Assembly: GCA_963169055.1 (NCBI GenBank)
Contig: CAUJFU010000474.1
Span: forward strand, 1-7,156
DNA from: Myxococcota bacterium
Lineage (GTDB): Bacteria; Myxococcota_C; UBA6777
Length of the DNA stretch: 7,156 bases
Direction: 5' to 3'
The notes beneath the pieces are model-generated. The model ran no database searches. It was not told where the DNA came from and worked only from the letters and a program-made list of their open reading frames with translations. A program made the position numbers and the translations under genes. Positions 5,397-7,156 of this stretch are shown piece after piece; position 1 is the first letter of the stretch; each line of letters starts with the position of its first letter.

Positions 5397-7156
5397 CTAT
5401 CGTCCGAGCGTTAGACCATACGGCTCGGTGCGACCTACAAAGCGAACAAGAACACGTAGTCGATAAAAGCCCGAATTGAGGCGAGTGAAGATCCGACAAT
5501 TTGCACCCTGTCCGTGATCGTCGTCTACTGCCACAAGAGAGCCTTGGGCATCATCAAGGTAGCATTTCGTGTCCATCACGCCGTCCGTTTCGATTCTATA
5601 GCTCCCGTGTGTTGGGATCTGCAAAATGTAAACATCGAGACGTTGTTGCTCTACGCGCATCGCTTGCAGGCGTTGACCAGGTTGTAGCGCAAATCCGCTC
5701 ATCGAAGATGGGGGTGTAGAAGGAGGGAGTGTAGAAGGAGGGAGTGTAGAAGGAGGGGGTGTAGAAGGAGGGAGTGTAGAAGGAGGAGCGTCAAGAGATC
5801 GAGCGAGAACGCGGTAGCGGCCTGCCCTGTGGAGTTTCCCAGACCATCGGGAAGTCGCTCCTTGAATTTGGATGGTGTAGTCGCCGTTAGAGAGGCGCAC
5901 ATCGATGCGGCAGTGTCTTTTGCGCCCACCATCGTCGTCTTGGGCGATAATTCGTCCGGCTTGGATGATTTTGCAGACAGTGTCTGTGTCTTGTTCGGGT
6001 GGTTGTGTCTCGATGCGATAGCGGCCCGGGCGCGTGATCTTGAGGCTGTAGGAGTCGATGTCATGGCGGGTTTTGATTTCTCCGCGCAAAGATTGATCAA
6101 GAATTAGGGGGCGTGTCGGTCGGGCGGTATGGCTGACAAGGACAGGTGACACGCTGAGGCGGTACTTTCCGATTCGGCGACTTCCGGCGCTTACGCGTAG
6201 AAGATATTCGCGATTTTCGAGAAATATTTCGATTTTGCAGTGAAGCTTGTTGCCCCCATCGTCGTTGGAAGCGAACAGTTTGTTTCCAACAAAGAGCTTA
6301 CAGACGGTGTCTGTGCTAGATTGTGGGCCTTGCGTTTCGATCTTGTAGGTGCCCGGGGTTGTGATGCGTATGCGGTAAGAGTGTTGGTCGACGGTGGATT
6401 TGAGTTCATTTTGAACGAATTGTCCCATGTTTAACGCAGGAATTGCTGATGAATCCAATGCGAGAGAAGGGCTGCGCGTTTGTGCGGGAGGTAAAATGCG
6501 CACGCTTGGAAAGAGACTGTTTGAGCGACGTGCGGTAATTTGGTAAGGGCCAAACCGACGTGATCCCAGAGATGTTCGGATGCGTACGATGTAATCGCCG
6601 GGGTTCAAGTGCGAATAAATGCGGCAATGGAGCCTAGAGCCTCCGTCTTCATCGAAGGCGATTTGTTTGCCTTGGAAAAAAAGTAAGCACATCGTGTCGG
6701 TTTCAGGGCTGGGGCCATGCGTTTCGATTGTGTAGAACCCGCTTTGCGTAATCGGTAAACGGTAACTATGCACATCTTGATGAGAACGCAGGTGATGGGA
6801 GAGCGTTTGGTGGACGTCCAAGGTTGGAAGATTTTCGCGTGAGGGTTTGATCAGCCGAACTGTGACCCGAAAGGCTCCACCTTTGGCGAGGCGACTTCGG
6901 AACGCGGCCCCTTTTATCTGGAGGGTGTACTCCCCTTGGGAGAGGACTCTGTTGATTCTGCAATGGCGATTGTGGCCGCTGTCGTCATCCGAAGCAAGGA
7001 CCGAGGTTCCTTGTAGGAGAGTACAGTGTGTGTCCGTTCGCTCGTCTGGAGGTAAGGTTTCGATGGTGTAAGTTCCCGGCTGCGAGATAGGAAGGCGGTA
7101 AAAATATTGGTCTTTCAAGGTGCGGATGGTACCGCTGAGGAATTGGCCGGGCTGTA
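5397..7156 (-). CDS. Tandem PPC-like beta-domain surface/secreted protein, C-terminal part (runs off the right edge)
   Basis: 585 residues are visible on the minus strand, ending with TAG at 5399-5397. The frame stays open to the window end, and the first residues (QPGQFLSGTIRTLKDQYFYRL) are already the start of a repeat, so the true start lies outside. Five homologous units of about 95-110 residues occur at 7156-6855, 6821-6525, 6434-6141, 6107-5799 and 5693-5400. Each shows a Y.L.I...G.Y.IET strand, DT.C, an acidic loop such as DDDGG, then HCRI and L..G.Y...V. This matches the pre-peptidase C-terminal (PPC) domain, a beta-sandwich appended to secreted proteins and proteases. Each unit keeps two cysteines, after DT and before RI, which could form one disulfide. 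Units 4 and 5 are joined by a PPST(L/P) pentapeptide linker. No catalytic domain is visible; one could lie upstream. Export is inferred; the signal peptide would be outside the window. Confidence 0.8.
   Translation of the reverse strand, partial: QPGQFLSGTIRTLKDQYFYRLPISQPGTYTIETLPPDERTDTHCTLLQGTSVLASDDDSGHNRHCRINRVLSQGEYTLQIKGAAFRSRLAKGGAFRVTVRLIKPSRENLPTLDVHQTLSHHLRSHQDVHSYRLPITQSGFYTIETHGPSPETDTMCLLFFQGKQIAFDEDGGSRLHCRIYSHLNPGDYIVRIRTSLGSRRFGPYQITARRSNSLFPSVRILPPAQTRSPSLALDSSAIPALNMGQFVQNELKSTVDQHSYRIRITTPGTYKIETQGPQSSTDTVCKLFVGNKLFASNDDGGNKLHCKIEIFLENREYLLRVSAGSRRIGKYRLSVSPVLVSHTARPTRPLILDQSLRGEIKTRHDIDSYSLKITRPGRYRIETQPPEQDTDTVCKIIQAGRIIAQDDDGGRKRHCRIDVRLSNGDYTIQIQGATSRWSGKLHRAGRYRVLARSLDAPPSTLPPSTPPPSTLPPSTLPPSTPPSSMSGFALQPGQRLQAMRVEQQRLDVYILQIPTHGSYRIETDGVMDTKCYLDDAQGSLVAVDDDHGQGANCRIFTRLNSGFYRLRVLVRFVGRTEPYGLTLGR
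5400..7156 (-). repeat. Five-unit PPC-like protein domain array
   Basis: The five units inside the minus-strand gene start at 7156 (cut by the edge), 6821, 6434, 6107 and 5693. They are clearly alike as protein but differ at many bases, so they look like old duplications rather than recent copies. Unit 5 is the most divergent: it has VMDTKC and GANCRI in place of TDTxC and xHCRI, and it follows the Pro-rich linker. This suggests a terminal capping or anchoring role, which is inference. Confidence 0.75.
5714..5788 (-). repeat. 15-bp minisatellite, five units, encoding a PPST(L/P) linker
   Basis: On the plus strand the unit GTGTAGAAGGAGGGA is repeated five times without gaps (5714-5728, 5729-5743, 5744-5758, 5759-5773, 5774-5788). 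Units 1, 2 and 4 are identical; unit 3 ends in G and unit 5 ends in AG. Read on the minus strand it encodes the pentapeptide series PPST(L/P) between the last two PPC-like units. Because the unit is a multiple of three, copy-number change alters linker length without a frameshift. Confidence 0.9.

Noticed and set aside
5714-5788. Possible CRISPR-like repeat array
   Set aside because: The 15-bp units are contiguous with no spacers and lie in frame inside a coding gene; this is a minisatellite.
7118-7156. A start codon (TTG at 7118) for the repeat protein inside the window
   Set aside because: The frame is open further upstream and those residues match the start of the PPC-like unit, so the protein continues beyond the window.

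Overview
The window comes from a Gram-negative bacterium. The clearest sign is an OmpP1/FadL-type outer-membrane beta-barrel with a signal peptide and a C-terminal Phe. The other genes mostly encode exported proteins: a Ser/Thr/Pro-linker bitopic membrane protein, a secreted EF-hand hydrolase and a tandem PPC-like repeat protein. Together with an archaeal-type class I aldolase, this style would suit a deltaproteobacterial or myxococcal-type lineage. That placement is inference only; no taxonomic marker is present.

Layout, left to right. (1) Positions 1-220, minus strand: the first 73 codons of a class I fructose-bisphosphate aldolase (fbaB type), leaving the window on the left. (2) Positions 221-544: a divergent intergenic region with no credible gene. 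It holds a candidate promoter, a perfect 14-bp palindrome, a 13-bp direct repeat and a second inverted repeat near the aldolase start. (3) 545-2530, plus strand: an unrecognised 661-aa membrane protein with a signal peptide, a domain with eight cysteines, a Pro/Ser/Thr linker, one transmembrane helix and a large helical cytoplasmic region. A weak hairpin terminator sits at its stop codon. (4) 2656-3753, plus strand: a secreted alpha/beta hydrolase with two canonical EF-hand loops inserted between the nucleophile and the catalytic acid. (5) 3754-3953: an intergenic region packed with hairpins, ending in a terminator-like structure directly upstream of the next gene. (6) 3954-5345, plus strand: a FadL-family outer-membrane transporter. 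(7) 5397-7156, minus strand, convergent: the C-terminal 585 residues of a tandem-repeat protein with five PPC-like beta domains and a pentapeptide-repeat linker encoded by a 15-bp minisatellite.

Apart from the aldolase, every gene encodes an exported or membrane protein, so this is mainly a cell-envelope block. The hydrolase and the FadL-like porin lie in the same orientation. They could plausibly release and import hydrophobic substrates, but a terminator-like structure separates them and nothing in the sequence proves a shared pathway. The least ordinary items are the EF-hand-bearing hydrolase, the unrecognised bitopic receptor-like protein and the switchable hairpin array ahead of the FadL gene.
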